Assembly (NCBI RefSeq): GCF_013385145.1
Contig: NZ_JABZEC010000003.1
Coordinates: forward strand, 186,001-250,000
Source: Bombilactobacillus apium
GTDB taxonomy: Bacteria; Bacillota; Bacilli; Lactobacillales; Lactobacillaceae
Length of the DNA: 64,000 nucleotides
Direction of reading: 5' to 3'
Shown: piece after piece, positions 36,165-45,081 of the stretch
Position numbering within the stretch: position 1 is the first letter of the stretch
How the letters are laid out: every line of letters starts with the position of its first letter
Notes under the pieces: model-generated
Seen by the model: the letters and a program-made list of their open reading frames with translations, nothing else
What the model was told of the DNA's origin: nothing
Databases searched by the model: none
Translations under genes and position numbers: made by a program

Positions 36165-36812
36165 TCACTTAACCTGTTCTACAACATCCAATGGTGTCTG
36201 GGCTAAGCTGACTACACCAGCATTTGTTAACTCTTCAGCTGAGCCAAAGCCATACAAAACACCAATGGTCGCAATTTGATTTTCTCGGGCACCTAAAACA
36301 TCGGTATCACGATCGCCAACCATCAAAATATCTTGCGGATCTGTTAATTTTTCCGCTTGCATTGCGTGAGCAATCACATCTGCTTTATGCATTGTCTCCG
36401 ATAAATCGGAACCATAAACTCCGGTAAAATAAACATTCAACTCTAAGTAATCAATAATTTGGTGTGCGAAAGATTCCGGCTTAGCGGTAGCGATATACAA
36501 GTTCTTGCCCCGTTCTTGCAACTGCTGTAACATAGGGACAACTTGCGGGTAAAGCTCCATTTCCTGCCAACCCTGACGACCATATTCTACTTGAAAATCT
36601 TTAATTAATTTATGCGCCAAGGGACTTTGTGCCTTAATTTGACTGTATTTTTCAAAACTTTCCGTCAAGGGCGGCCCAATAAACTTTCGCAAAACATTAT
36701 CTAAAGGAACCGTTAAATTCTCTTGTTGATAAATCTTACGCAAGGTATTCATAATCCCTTGGGCGCTATTAATAATGGTGCCATCTAAATCAAAAAACAA
36801 ATTTTGAGTCAA
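36165..36812 (-). CDS. HAD-family phosphatase (phosphoglycolate phosphatase-like)
   Basis: 215 residues. Motif I FFDLDGTIINS near 6-16 with the nucleophile Asp, cap domain, motif II TAKPE near 104, motif III and IV ILMVGDRDTDVLGARENQI near 166. This is the subclass I layout of Gph/PpaX-type enzymes. Substrate cannot be told. It heads the operon, divergent from the P-type ATPase gene. Confidence 0.88.
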   Translation of the reverse strand: MTQNLFFDLDGTIINSAQGIMNTLRKIYQQENLTVPLDNVLRKFIGPPLTESFEKYSQIKAQSPLAHKLIKDFQVEYGRQGWQEMELYPQVVPMLQQLQERGKNLYIATAKPESFAHQIIDYLELNVYFTGVYGSDLSETMHKADVIAHAMQAEKLTDPQDILMVGDRDTDVLGARENQIATIGVLYGFGSAEELTNAGVVSLAQTPLDVVEQVK

Positions 36813-36887
36813 TCTTATTCCTCTTTCATCAATTATTTTATTATATAATATTAGTGATTCTGACAGTGAAAATATTGAGGTGTAATC

Positions 36888-39212
36888 ATGGAAGAAACTA
36901 ATCTCACAACTGGTTTAACTACCGCTCAAGTGCAAGCGCAAAAGCAAGCGGGACAGTTAAACCAAACTCCGAACAATTCCACGCCAGTAACTATGATTAT
37001 ATCAAAAAATCTCTGCACATTATTCAACTTGATTAACCTAGTTTTGGCAGTCTTAATTTTTACAACCGGTAGTTACGCTAATCTGCTCTTTTTAGGCCCC
37101 GTTGTTGCCAATTTTTTAATCGGAACCTACCAAGAAGTCAAAGCCAAAAAAGAACTCGACCAAATGACTTTTCTCAATCGCCAACAAGTTACTACCCGTC
37201 GTAACCGCCAGGAAGTCCCGATTTTTCAAGACGAACTGGTTCGCGGCGACTTAGTTTACTTAAAACGCGGTGATCAAGTTCCAGCAGATGCTTTAGTACG
37301 CCAAACTCAACAAATTGAAGTTGACGAATCTAACTTAACGGGCGAATCGCGAGCAATTGCCAAGCAAGTTGGCGAGCAACTTCTTTCTGGAAGCATTATC
37401 ACCGGTGGCCAAGCTTGGCTGCAATTGACCGCAGTTGGCTCTGAAAGTTTTGCCAACCAATTAGCCGCCAATGCTCGCGATCAAAAACACGAAGTTTCCC
37501 AACTACTGCAGATCATCAACCGCATTATCCAATTAGTTACCTATACTATTATTCCTTTGGGCTTAATTTTATTTTTAACCGTCTATGGCCGCCACCATCA
37601 ACTAAATTCTGCTATCCTTGGCACTTCAGCTTCGATGCTTGGCATGATTCCCCAAGGATTAGTTCTTTTAACTTCGGTGGCTTTAGCCGTCGGGACAATG
37701 CACTTGAGCAAACACCAAGTGCTCGTTAAATCGATGACTGCTCTAGAATCTTTAGCACGCGTCGATACCCTTTGCCTCGACAAGACTGGCACGATCACCA
37801 CGGGTGATTTACGGCTGCATGAAGTTATCTCCACCGCAGCTATTTCTTCAGATCAATTACTGATTCGGGCACAGAAAATTATGTTAGCAACTCAGGAACA
37901 AAATGAGACCGCCCAAGCTATTTTAAAGAATTGTTCCTTCCAGCTTGATCTCCAACAGATCTTGAGTGTGGTGCCTTTTTCCTCGGAACGAAAATGGTTG
38001 GCAGCTAACTTTGTTGATCAAAATTACTGGGCCTTAGGGGCGCCAACTTTCCTCTTAACTGATCCCCAAGAATTAGCACAAGCTCAGCAATACGCGCAAC
38101 AAGGCTTTCGGGTTTTGGCCCTCGTGCAAGCCAGTCAAGAAATTCAGAGTCATTTAACTTCCGGGCAACTTCAAGGTTTCCTCCTGATTAACGATGAGGT
38201 CCGACCCACTGCCCAAAATACCTTTAGCTATCTACGGACGCAGGGAATTACCCTCAAAGTTATTTCTGGTGATGATCCTCAAACTGTATCCAAGGTAGCG
38301 CAACAAGTTAAGTTACCCCAAGCTGAGCAGTATGTCGATATGTCAGAAATCGGTGCCACCACTGACTTTAATGATCTCGTCGAAAAGTATACAATTTTTG
38401 GCCGGACTCTCCCCAACCAAAAACAAGAACTAATTACCGCTCTGCAAAACCAAAAGCACAAGGTCGCAATGACTGGAGATGGCGTTAACGACGTCTTGGC
38501 GATGCGCCAATCAGACTGTGGGATTGCGATTGCCGGCAACAGTGATGCTGCCGAAAGTGCCGCCGATTTTGTCTTGCTCAATCAGGACTTTGATTCCTTG
38601 ATTGAGGTTCTTAAAGAAGGACGACGGGTGATCAATAATATTGAACGTGTCGCTGCCCTATATTTAATCAAAACCATGTATTCAGCTGCTTTAACGATTT
38701 TCTTTATTTTGATTCATACCAGTTATCCTTTTTATCCGGCGCAAATGACGCCGGTTAATGCTATTACCGTGGGCATCCCGACTCTCTTCCTAGCTTTGCA
38801 ACCAGATTTTCGTCCTCCTGAGGGCCGCTTCTTTCGTAACGTTTTGCAAGTCGCCTTGCCCGCAGCTCTAGAAATTACGGCTTTAGTCATGGGAATCATC
38901 GCTTGTGGGCGCGGATTCAATTGGTCCTTTAGCCAAACCTCAACTTTATCAGTCTGGGTCATTAGCTTGGTCAGTTTTGCGGCTTTATGGACAACTTCTC
39001 GTCCTTGGAATCGAGCCAATGTCTCTTTATTTCTCGGGCTCTTCTTGCTCAACCTAACTATCTTTAGTTGGTGGGGGCGGTTCTTCAAAATTAGCGCCAT
39101 CTTCTCCCCTCAACTGCGAGAACCGATTTTAATCTTACTCCTAGCTTTTTATCCAATCTTTTTAATTGTCCGCGAGCTAATTGTTCGCTATGTTTTACGA
39201 GTAAAACGCTAG
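36888..39212 (+). CDS. Cation-transporting P-type ATPase (CtpE-like)
   Basis: 774 residues with actuator motif LTGES near residue 154, phosphorylation site DKTGTIT near 298, MTGDGVNDVLAMRQSDCGIAIA near 528 and about ten membrane helices. The M4 motif MIPQGLVLLTSVALAVG, instead of PEGLP, places it with CtpE-type ATPases (a Ca2+ uptake pump in mycobacteria by published work). So Ca2+ is plausible but the ion is not proven. Short N-terminus with no metal-binding domain. GAGGTG precedes the ATG. Confidence 0.88.
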   Translation: MEETNLTTGLTTAQVQAQKQAGQLNQTPNNSTPVTMIISKNLCTLFNLINLVLAVLIFTTGSYANLLFLGPVVANFLIGTYQEVKAKKELDQMTFLNRQQVTTRRNRQEVPIFQDELVRGDLVYLKRGDQVPADALVRQTQQIEVDESNLTGESRAIAKQVGEQLLSGSIITGGQAWLQLTAVGSESFANQLAANARDQKHEVSQLLQIINRIIQLVTYTIIPLGLILFLTVYGRHHQLNSAILGTSASMLGMIPQGLVLLTSVALAVGTMHLSKHQVLVKSMTALESLARVDTLCLDKTGTITTGDLRLHEVISTAAISSDQLLIRAQKIMLATQEQNETAQAILKNCSFQLDLQQILSVVPFSSERKWLAANFVDQNYWALGAPTFLLTDPQELAQAQQYAQQGFRVLALVQASQEIQSHLTSGQLQGFLLINDEVRPTAQNTFSYLRTQGITLKVISGDDPQTVSKVAQQVKLPQAEQYVDMSEIGATTDFNDLVEKYTIFGRTLPNQKQELITALQNQKHKVAMTGDGVNDVLAMRQSDCGIAIAGNSDAAESAADFVLLNQDFDSLIEVLKEGRRVINNIERVAALYLIKTMYSAALTIFFILIHTSYPFYPAQMTPVNAITVGIPTLFLALQPDFRPPEGRFFRNVLQVALPAALEITALVMGIIACGRGFNWSFSQTSTLSVWVISLVSFAALWTTSRPWNRANVSLFLGLFLLNLTIFSWWGRFFKISAIFSPQLREPILILLLAFYPIFLIVRELIVRYVLRVKR

Positions 39213-39223
39213 CTTAAATCAAT

Positions 39224-39335
39224 AAAAGAGCTCCTCAACTTTCTCGCTGTCCTTGTAGTAACTCCCAAAAACTAGACCCAAAATCTAACTTTGAGATCAG
39301 GACACTTAATAACGAAGAAATGAGGCGCTCTTTTT
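39224..39335. mobile_element. Terminator hairpin carrying a 51-bp MITE-like insert
   Basis: Outer arms AAAAGAGCtCCTCA and TGAGGcGCTCTTTTT form the shared terminator of the ATPase and TrpX-like genes. In the loop, 39254-39304 (TGTAGTAACTCCCAAAA..CCAAAATCTAACTTTGAG..GACA) is a relative of the element at 29032-29084. Confidence 0.6.
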
Positions 39336-39374
39336 AATTTTATTCAGGGAACTTTTTTCGGTGATTAATTTTTT

Positions 39375-40370
39375 TCAGTGAAAAACCTTTCCGGATGTTT
39401 CGGCTTCTTTTTGAAAGTCTGCCGGAATTTTTAAGCCTAACTTTTGGGCCTGCTTGAGATTCAAGACTGGTTCACCATGTTTAAGATATCTAATCGCTGT
39501 GGTGGCTGGCTTTTTGTCGCCCCGTAAAATGGCGGCTGTTAATTTACCACTTTCTTCACCCAACCGATATTGATTAATACTATAGGCCGCGACGCCACCT
39601 TGTTTAACCATCGTATCGACCGCTGGAAAAATCGGTTTGTGAACGGCATCGGCATTTTTTACCAAAGTCTGCATCGCCCCCGCGACCGTATTATCGGTAG
39701 TCACGATGACTCCTTCCACTTCGGTTAGCATTTGTTGGGAAACCTGATTCAAATCATTACTATTAGCAATTGAATATGCTTTTAATTCCACATTATGACG
39801 TTTAGCTTCTTTAACAAATTCCGCTTCTTCAGTAACTGCAGAATTATCATTAGAAGTATAGATAATTCCTAGCGTTTTAACATGCGGTAAAAACTTCAAA
39901 ATCAGCCGAAACTGTTCTTTAATCGGGGCCCGATCACTCACTCCCGTAATATTAGCTCCGGGACGCTGATTATTTTTCACTAAGCCAGCTCCTTGAGGAT
40001 TAGTTACTGCCCCCAAAACTACCGGAATCTTGGTTGTGGAGTTAGCTAAGGCTTGTGAAGCCGGGGTCGTAATCCCGAATAAAACATCTGCTCGATCACT
40101 GACTAATTTATGGGCCATCATTTGCAGGTTGCTTTGATCACCTTGCGCGTTCTGGTAGGCAATCGTTACATTCTTACCATCACGATAGCCTTCACGAGCC
40201 ATCTGTTTACGAAAACCGGCGTAAATCTGATCCAGAGCTGGATGATGCATTAAAGTTAAGACACCTACTCGCGGTTTCGAAATTTTATTTGCGGGTTGAT
40301 TACCCTTTTGGAAGTAACCTATTCCTAAACACAAAAGTAAAAGTGCAATTACGGTATACATTCTTTTCAT
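39375..40370 (-). CDS. trpX: ABC transporter substrate-binding protein (TrpX-like)
   Basis: 331 residues, ABC_sub_bind family (type 1 periplasmic fold): hydrophobic N-terminal anchor, RVGVLTLMHHPALDQIYAGF near residue 33, then VLFGITTPASQALANST and PVVLGAVTNPQGAGLV near 110. Its relatives in firmicutes include TrpX, the tryptophan-binding protein of TrpXYZ. A Trp-rich leader peptide and attenuator directly upstream support tryptophan as ligand. No permease or ATPase gene follows; a terminator comes after 40 bp. ATG 40370 is behind AGAGG. Confidence 0.82.
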   Translation of the reverse strand: MKRMYTVIALLLLCLGIGYFQKGNQPANKISKPRVGVLTLMHHPALDQIYAGFRKQMAREGYRDGKNVTIAYQNAQGDQSNLQMMAHKLVSDRADVLFGITTPASQALANSTTKIPVVLGAVTNPQGAGLVKNNQRPGANITGVSDRAPIKEQFRLILKFLPHVKTLGIIYTSNDNSAVTEEAEFVKEAKRHNVELKAYSIANSNDLNQVSQQMLTEVEGVIVTTDNTVAGAMQTLVKNADAVHKPIFPAVDTMVKQGGVAAYSINQYRLGEESGKLTAAILRGDKKPATTAIRYLKHGEPVLNLKQAQKLGLKIPADFQKEAETSGKVFH

Positions 40371-40427
40371 TATTAAATGACCTCTTTTCTTCAAAAATTC
40401 TGTCCATCAAAAACTATTTAAGCCAAG

Positions 40428-40459
40428 AAAAAAAAACCCGTACGTTAAATCCGTACGAG
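40428..40459 (-). terminator. Attenuator terminator ahead of the TrpX-like gene
   Basis: On the minus strand CTCGTACG-7 nt-CGTACGGG (8 bp, one T-G pair) is followed by nine T residues. It lies between the leader peptide and the coding start, so it would abort transcription unless disrupted. Confidence 0.85.
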
Positions 40460-40540
40460 CTTCCATGATTACTGGGTTAGCCGGCACAGATCCAATCTGA
40501 AAAAGTCTCAGACCGAATCCGCGCTTGCGGTCAATCCGAG

Positions 40541-40591
40541 TTACCAGCTTTGCCAGCTTTTATTTAGTTGAAAGATCCGATAATCTCGCAT
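40541..40591 (-). CDS. Tryptophan leader peptide
   Basis: ATG at 40591 lies 9 nt after AAAGGAG and opens a 16-codon frame, MRDYRIFQLNKSWQSW, ending in TAA 40541. Two of the last four codons are TGG, a rare codon. It is followed by hairpin-forming sequence and the terminator at 40428-40459, then trpX. That arrangement is that of ribosome-mediated attenuation: stalling at Trp codons favours read-through. Confidence 0.75.
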   Translation of the reverse strand: MRDYRIFQLNKSWQSW

Positions 40592-40621
40592 TGAATCAAA
40601 CTCCTTTAATTTATTGTTAGA

Positions 40622-40651
40622 ATTTTACGCCCGATTATGAGAAAAAGTCAA
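40622..40651 (-). promoter_or_regulatory. Promoter of the trpX leader
   Basis: TTGACT (40651-40646), 18-nt spacer, TAAAAT (40627-40622). The -35 box lies inside one arm of the 16-bp inverted repeat at 40644-40693. Confidence 0.65.
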
Positions 40652-40693
40652 CTAAAAAAACGCCTCTTGGAAGACGATTTTTTAGTTGACTTT
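40644..40693. repeat. 16-bp inverted repeat overlapping the trpX promoter
   Basis: Arms AAAGTCAACTAAAAAA and TTTTTTAGTTGACTTT are perfect, with an 18-nt partly paired loop. It can act as the terminator of the upstream (now broken) rgg gene or as an operator; each arm contains a TTGACT box. Confidence 0.6.
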
Positions 40694-40910
40694 AAATTAT
40701 TAGCTTCTGATTAACAATTATTCCCCTCAAGAAGCAAGTTCACATCTGACGAAATGTGACAATTTAAAAGCAAAATAATTTTAGTTTTCAATTTCCCTCG
40801 GAAAATCATCAACTAATTCGATTCTAGACTTTTATTTATCCAGAAAAATTCGAATTTCCAATTTGAAACTTAATTTATCAAAGAAAATTTAGATGAAGAG
40901 TTAATTAATG

Positions 40911-41696
40911 TTATTTAAAAAAACTTACTGCTAATTTTTCTGCTTTTGTATCTGCTAATATTTGAACAATTTGCTTAGAGAAATCAAAATCTTGTTGTAA
41001 AAGTGCCTCATAGTAATACCCCACCAAGCGATAGAAGAAAAATTCGGGTTGTGCTCTCAACTGACATAAATAATGAACTTCTGTCGTCGCCGAAATCAGG
41101 TGATCCTCTTGATAACAATGATGAACAAAATTAGCTAAGACCGCTACAAAATCAAGTTGATAACTTAGACTACGATCAGGTTTATAACGCACACACATTA
41201 ACTTGATTCATAATTCTTTCTGCGGTCGTTAAATTAAATAATTTTAAAGAACGACTCAAGAGCTGTAATAGGTTGTCTCTTGAAGTAAGCGCCCTCTTAA
41301 AAGCGTTCGCTGCTGTTGTGATGGGGCAACGGATTATGTTGCAAAACAGCTTGTGCCCAAACACAATCCAAAGCTAATTCTTGGACAAATGGTTTATCCT
41401 GCGGTAAGAGCTGGATTTTATATTGTAACTCGCGTAATCGCATCACATCCTGATCACACCAACAACAATAGCCCAAGTCACGCAAAGATGCTAATTGGGA
41501 CTAGGGATCCATCAATTCGCTGGCCACTTTATTAATCCCATTAAGGTTTAAAATTCGTAATAAATCATCGGCGTTAATATCCGTCTTACTGGTCTCAACT
41601 TTTGAATAAAAAGAAGTTGAAATCCCCCCTGAACCATCTGCTTTTGAGTTAACTCCCACTGCAGCCTTTCTTCAGTAGTTGTCCAATTGTCACCAT
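40911..41696 (-). pseudogene. Rgg/GadR/MutR-family regulator, multiply frameshifted
   Basis: Reading across frames gives MVTIGQLLK, LTQKQMVQ, STSFYSKVETSKTDINADDLLR and ILNLNGINKVA, an N-terminal XRE domain as in Rgg. Then helical segments follow: LQYKIQLLPQDKPFVQELAL, LFNLTTAERIMNQVNV and SYQLDFVAVLANFVHHCYQEDH. At least four shifts or stops break it. The rest of the 40371-41700 gap is the trpX leader region. Confidence 0.82.
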
Positions 41697-42004
41697 CTTT
41701 TGGGTCACCTTTACCTCTCCACAAACTCCGGTTGTCTTCCCCAAGCCAACCTTTACTTAATATTATAATAGTTTATCGCTCGCCAATTTACTAATAAAAT
41801 GTAATTTAAATTAAAATTCTTTTTACTTGAATTTCCTTTTACTTAAAATTCAAAATGAACTCTTTTACCGTTATTTTTTAATTTATTCGTGTAATTAGAG
41901 AACCTCCATGCTATAATAAAGCTATCGTTTGTCACTTTTAAAGTAATTATAAGATTGAATTCAATCTTTTCTCTAAGAAAGCACCTCAGACCTAAATTAG
42001 GTTT
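41697..42004. other. Gene-free AT-rich stretch
   Basis: It holds a TATTATAATAG run near 41760 that may be the former rgg promoter, TATAATAAAG near 41912, and a TGTCACTTTT near 41938 resembling the IS end at 42005. Nothing else is seen. Confidence 0.5.
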
Positions 42005-43527
42005 TGTCACTGATTTTCCAAAATATGCGTCCTGTTGAAGGACGCATATTTTGATTAAGCATAGGTTCTGCGGTATGGATATCGCTGTTCGGCTAAAATT
42101 TCTGCTTCTAGTCGATTAAAGTTCAATGAAGCTAGATAGTCTTGGTAATTTAAACATCGCCAAGGATGGGTGATTTTCGGAACTCGAGATCGTTTTACTG
42201 GGGATTTAACGGTTGATTCGGAATCAAATAACGCTGATTAAAATTGATATGTGGATATGCAGAAAAGATCATAAACTTCGTCTTGATCAGTGGTTAAATA
42301 TAACTTTCCAGTGAAACTCTTGATTACGAGCACTTTAGTATGTGGTTTGAGATAAACGTATTCTCCATTACGGATTGGCAAGTAACGTTTATTTTCAAAA
42401 CTGAGCCAATGACCTGAATTAATGATTGGTTCATTGGCAATAATTAAAATTTGATCAATTTCACGCGGAATTAGTTGCTTCTCAAAAACAGGCGTGCTAG
42501 GGTCAATGGGCTCTGCGAAGCGTTGATTAAAACGTTGAATAAACTTGGGTAAGAAGTTGTTCGCAGCGCTAATAGTTTTAATTGTGGTTAAACGTAGTTC
42601 ACTTAGGAGACGATCTTGCATCGTTTGGACTAAACGTGCTACTCGCCCTTTGGCTTGGGAGATACTAGTCGTCTTTAGTTCAGTACCGAGAGTTTTTCAG
42701 ACATAACTAAAACGTGTGAGCGGGTGATCCTTTGCGGGAGCACCCGTTTTTTAACATAATTAAAGGTGAGCCGATTGTCGGTGAGAAATTTTGCCGGAGC
42801 GCCAAAATCATGTAAGATTTGGACAAGGACGTGGTAATAACCTTGAAGGGTTTCTTCAGCTGCAAAGTGGGCTCCGACAACCATTCTTGAATGATCATCA
42901 ATCACTAGATGTAAGGTAGCTTTGTGGGATCCAAACCAAATTTCCTTGGAGGCATCCATTTGAACTAGTTCACCTGCATATTTCTTCCGTGGACGTTCTG
43001 GATGAGCTTTAACCGATTCAATTTCAGAAATTGCAGCTAAGGTAATGTGAGCTTGTTGAGATAAGTTATGGTTTCTTTTTTCTTTAGCTCGTAATTCGGA
43101 ACGAACATGACTACGAGTAGCTTTTCAAGCCTTGGGAGCTAGAATCTGGTGTTGGCGAAAGAGTTTTCGGAGAGTTAATTCAGAGATGGAAATCTGTTCT
43201 CGTTCTAAGAGAAATTCACGAAAGTGATCAAAGTTAAAGCCCTGAGATAAACTTTCGCGTCAAAGCCGGCGGAAGTTTATTTGCGGGAGAATGATTGGTA
43301 TTGCCATGAACAAAAGCAGCTTTACCTTGTTGCCAATATTTATTGCGGAGACGATAGATGGTTCGTGACAAGCAGTCAAGTTTAACTGCTGCCGTTAAGA
43401 TTGCAGTTGGTTGATTGGCTATGCGTTTAATCAAACGATAATGTTGTTCTTGATCTATAGATAATTCCACCTTTTTCATAAAAGACCCCTCTCAAATATA
43501 CTTCAGAGGATACTAGATTAAGTGACA
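42005..43527 (-). mobile_element. Degraded IS1202-type (ISNCY) insertion sequence
   Basis: Bounded by short inverted ends TGTCACT (42005-42011) and AGTGACA (43521-43527), 1523 bp, with one transposase reading leftward and an internal hairpin AAAATATGCGTCC/GGACGCATATTTT at 42020-42052. The flanks show no clear target duplication, which is a weak point: IS1202 relatives leave long duplications. The exact ends are provisional. Confidence 0.65.
42055..43479 (-). pseudogene. IS1202/ISNCY-family transposase, frameshifted
   Basis: From ATG 43479: MKKVELSIDQEQHYRLIKRI and a helix-turn-helix region (KLDCLSRTIYRLRNKYWQQGK). A DDE integrase core follows in other frames: QMDASKEIWFGSHKATLHLV with the first Asp and FLTDNRLTF with the second. 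The C-terminal part reads YLIPNQPL, then NFNRLEAEILAEQRYPYRRTYA to TAA at 42055. Several frameshifts and a TAG (CTTTTCAAGC region) disable it. Confidence 0.85.
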
Positions 43528-43689
43528 CTTTTCCTTACTGGATATCTATGACATTATCGCTTACAGATAACATTATTCTATATAGAAACATAGAATGTTT
43601 TTGACAGACTCTATGCAACAATTACCTTTAGCAAGTATTAACTAAGTGATTAATTAATAACTGACATATTATTTAAATTGAGGAAGAAA

Positions 43690-45081
43690 ATGGCGATGCT
43701 AACTAACGAAAACATGATTCCCTTTCCGGGGTCCAGTTACCATGTCAAATCAATGCGCGGTATTTTTAATAGTCCCAACGGTTTTTGTTATTATGAAGGT
43801 TATTACCATTTATTTTATCAATACCGTCTTCTTCCCGGTGACCTCCATCAATTAGTTTGGGGACATTTGCGTAGCCGGGACCTAGTTTACTGGCAAACAG
43901 TTCCGATTGATTTACCCGTCAAGAATCAATCCTTTACTGGACAATACTTTGCGGGCAGTGTCCTGATTAAAAAAGATGTTCTCTACTTAATTTATACTAG
44001 TACCCAACAAAATAGTAACTATAGCTTAACCTATAATCAAAATATCGCTTTTAGCCGGGACGCAGTGACCTTCACCCCTGACTATCATAATCCAGTACTT
44101 AGCTCAGCAGATCAACTTCACTGGCGAAAACTGAGTAATCCACAAATTTGGGAGCACGATGGTAAATATTTTCTCCTCTTAAAAGGAGTCGACGATCACC
44201 AGCAGCAACAGGCTCTAATTTACACCGCTAATAACTTACACCACTGGCTTTATTTAGGTGCCATTTTACCTCTGCCCCTCAAGGCTAAGGCCCAGGTTGA
44301 ATATCTTAATCTGCTCCACCTTAACGGTAAAGATATTCTACTTGTTTCTTATCTCGGGGCCAAAGATCAACACGGCCAGCATCATACCCAGAGTTACTAT
44401 TGTTACGGCAATTTAAATTACCAACAAGTCAGCTTCCAAAAACCAGAGTGGCAGCGCTTAGATTTCGGTCACAACTCAGGGATTACCCAAACTTTACTTG
44501 CACCTGATGGGCGTTACCTAATCATGGGCTGGCTAGACAATGATCCGACTTCTAACCAAGCCTGTGAAACGACCCGGTCTTTAATGTTGCCTCGAGAGTT
44601 AACCTTTGAGGAGGGTCACCTGTTCATGCACCCAATAGCGGAATTACAAGATTTGCGGCAAGAACTTTTGCAAGATTGCCAACTAATTCCCCAAAAACAA
44701 CAAATTATTTTGCAAAATCAACTCAACTTTGAACTTAACTTAAACTTGGATCTTAGCACTTGGTCTGGTCAAGAATTGACTCTCGATTGGTTAGATGCTC
44801 ATGACCAAGTCCTTTTGCAACTCCAATATCGGCGCGATCAAAAGCGTCTAGTTTTGCATCGTCACGATAGCACTAGTGATGCTCCCGCCACTTTGAAAGA
44901 TTCAGCAAGTCTAAAATTACAGATCTTTGGCGATCAAAACTCACTCGAAATTTTTGTCAACGATGGCTACTTAACTTTTTCTGAATCTTATCATTTTCTG
45001 ACTCCACCACAAATTCGTTTCAGCTGTGATCAACCACTGAAAACTCATTGCCAAGCTTATCAACTGGAAACTTTACCTTAA
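43690..45081 (+). CDS. GH32-like protein lacking catalytic aspartates
   Basis: About 463 residues following the sucrose-6-phosphate hydrolase/fructanase plan: five-bladed propeller then a C-terminal beta-sandwich. Signature sites are altered. WMNDPNG reads IFNSPNG near residue 28 (nucleophile Asp to Ser), FRDPKVW reads KLSNPQIW near 156 (transition-state Asp to Asn), and the ECPD region reads VEYLNL near 212. Yet the fold markers YHLFYQY, WGHLRSRDLVYW, LIMGWLD and LMLPRELTFEEG are kept. No signal peptide. Likely a sugar-binding or regulatory descendant rather than an active hydrolase. ATG 43690 follows GAGGA. It converges on the phosphatase gene with 4 bp overlap. Confidence 0.85.
   Translation: MAMLTNENMIPFPGSSYHVKSMRGIFNSPNGFCYYEGYYHLFYQYRLLPGDLHQLVWGHLRSRDLVYWQTVPIDLPVKNQSFTGQYFAGSVLIKKDVLYLIYTSTQQNSNYSLTYNQNIAFSRDAVTFTPDYHNPVLSSADQLHWRKLSNPQIWEHDGKYFLLLKGVDDHQQQQALIYTANNLHHWLYLGAILPLPLKAKAQVEYLNLLHLNGKDILLVSYLGAKDQHGQHHTQSYYCYGNLNYQQVSFQKPEWQRLDFGHNSGITQTLLAPDGRYLIMGWLDNDPTSNQACETTRSLMLPRELTFEEGHLFMHPIAELQDLRQELLQDCQLIPQKQQIILQNQLNFELNLNLDLSTWSGQELTLDWLDAHDQVLLQLQYRRDQKRLVLHRHDSTSDAPATLKDSASLKLQIFGDQNSLEIFVNDGYLTFSESYHFLTPPQIRFSCDQPLKTHCQAYQLETLP

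Noticed and set aside
40428-40591. T-box or TPP riboswitch upstream of trpX (CTGAGA and GGATCTGTGCCGGC stretches)
   Set aside because: No T-box core GGGTGGNACCGCG and no complete TPP element; the short peptide with Trp codons explains the leader better.
41938-42004. TGTCACTTTT at 41938 as the true right end of the IS
   Set aside because: It would lengthen the element without giving a target duplication; 42005 pairs better with AGTGACA at 43521, though both are provisional.
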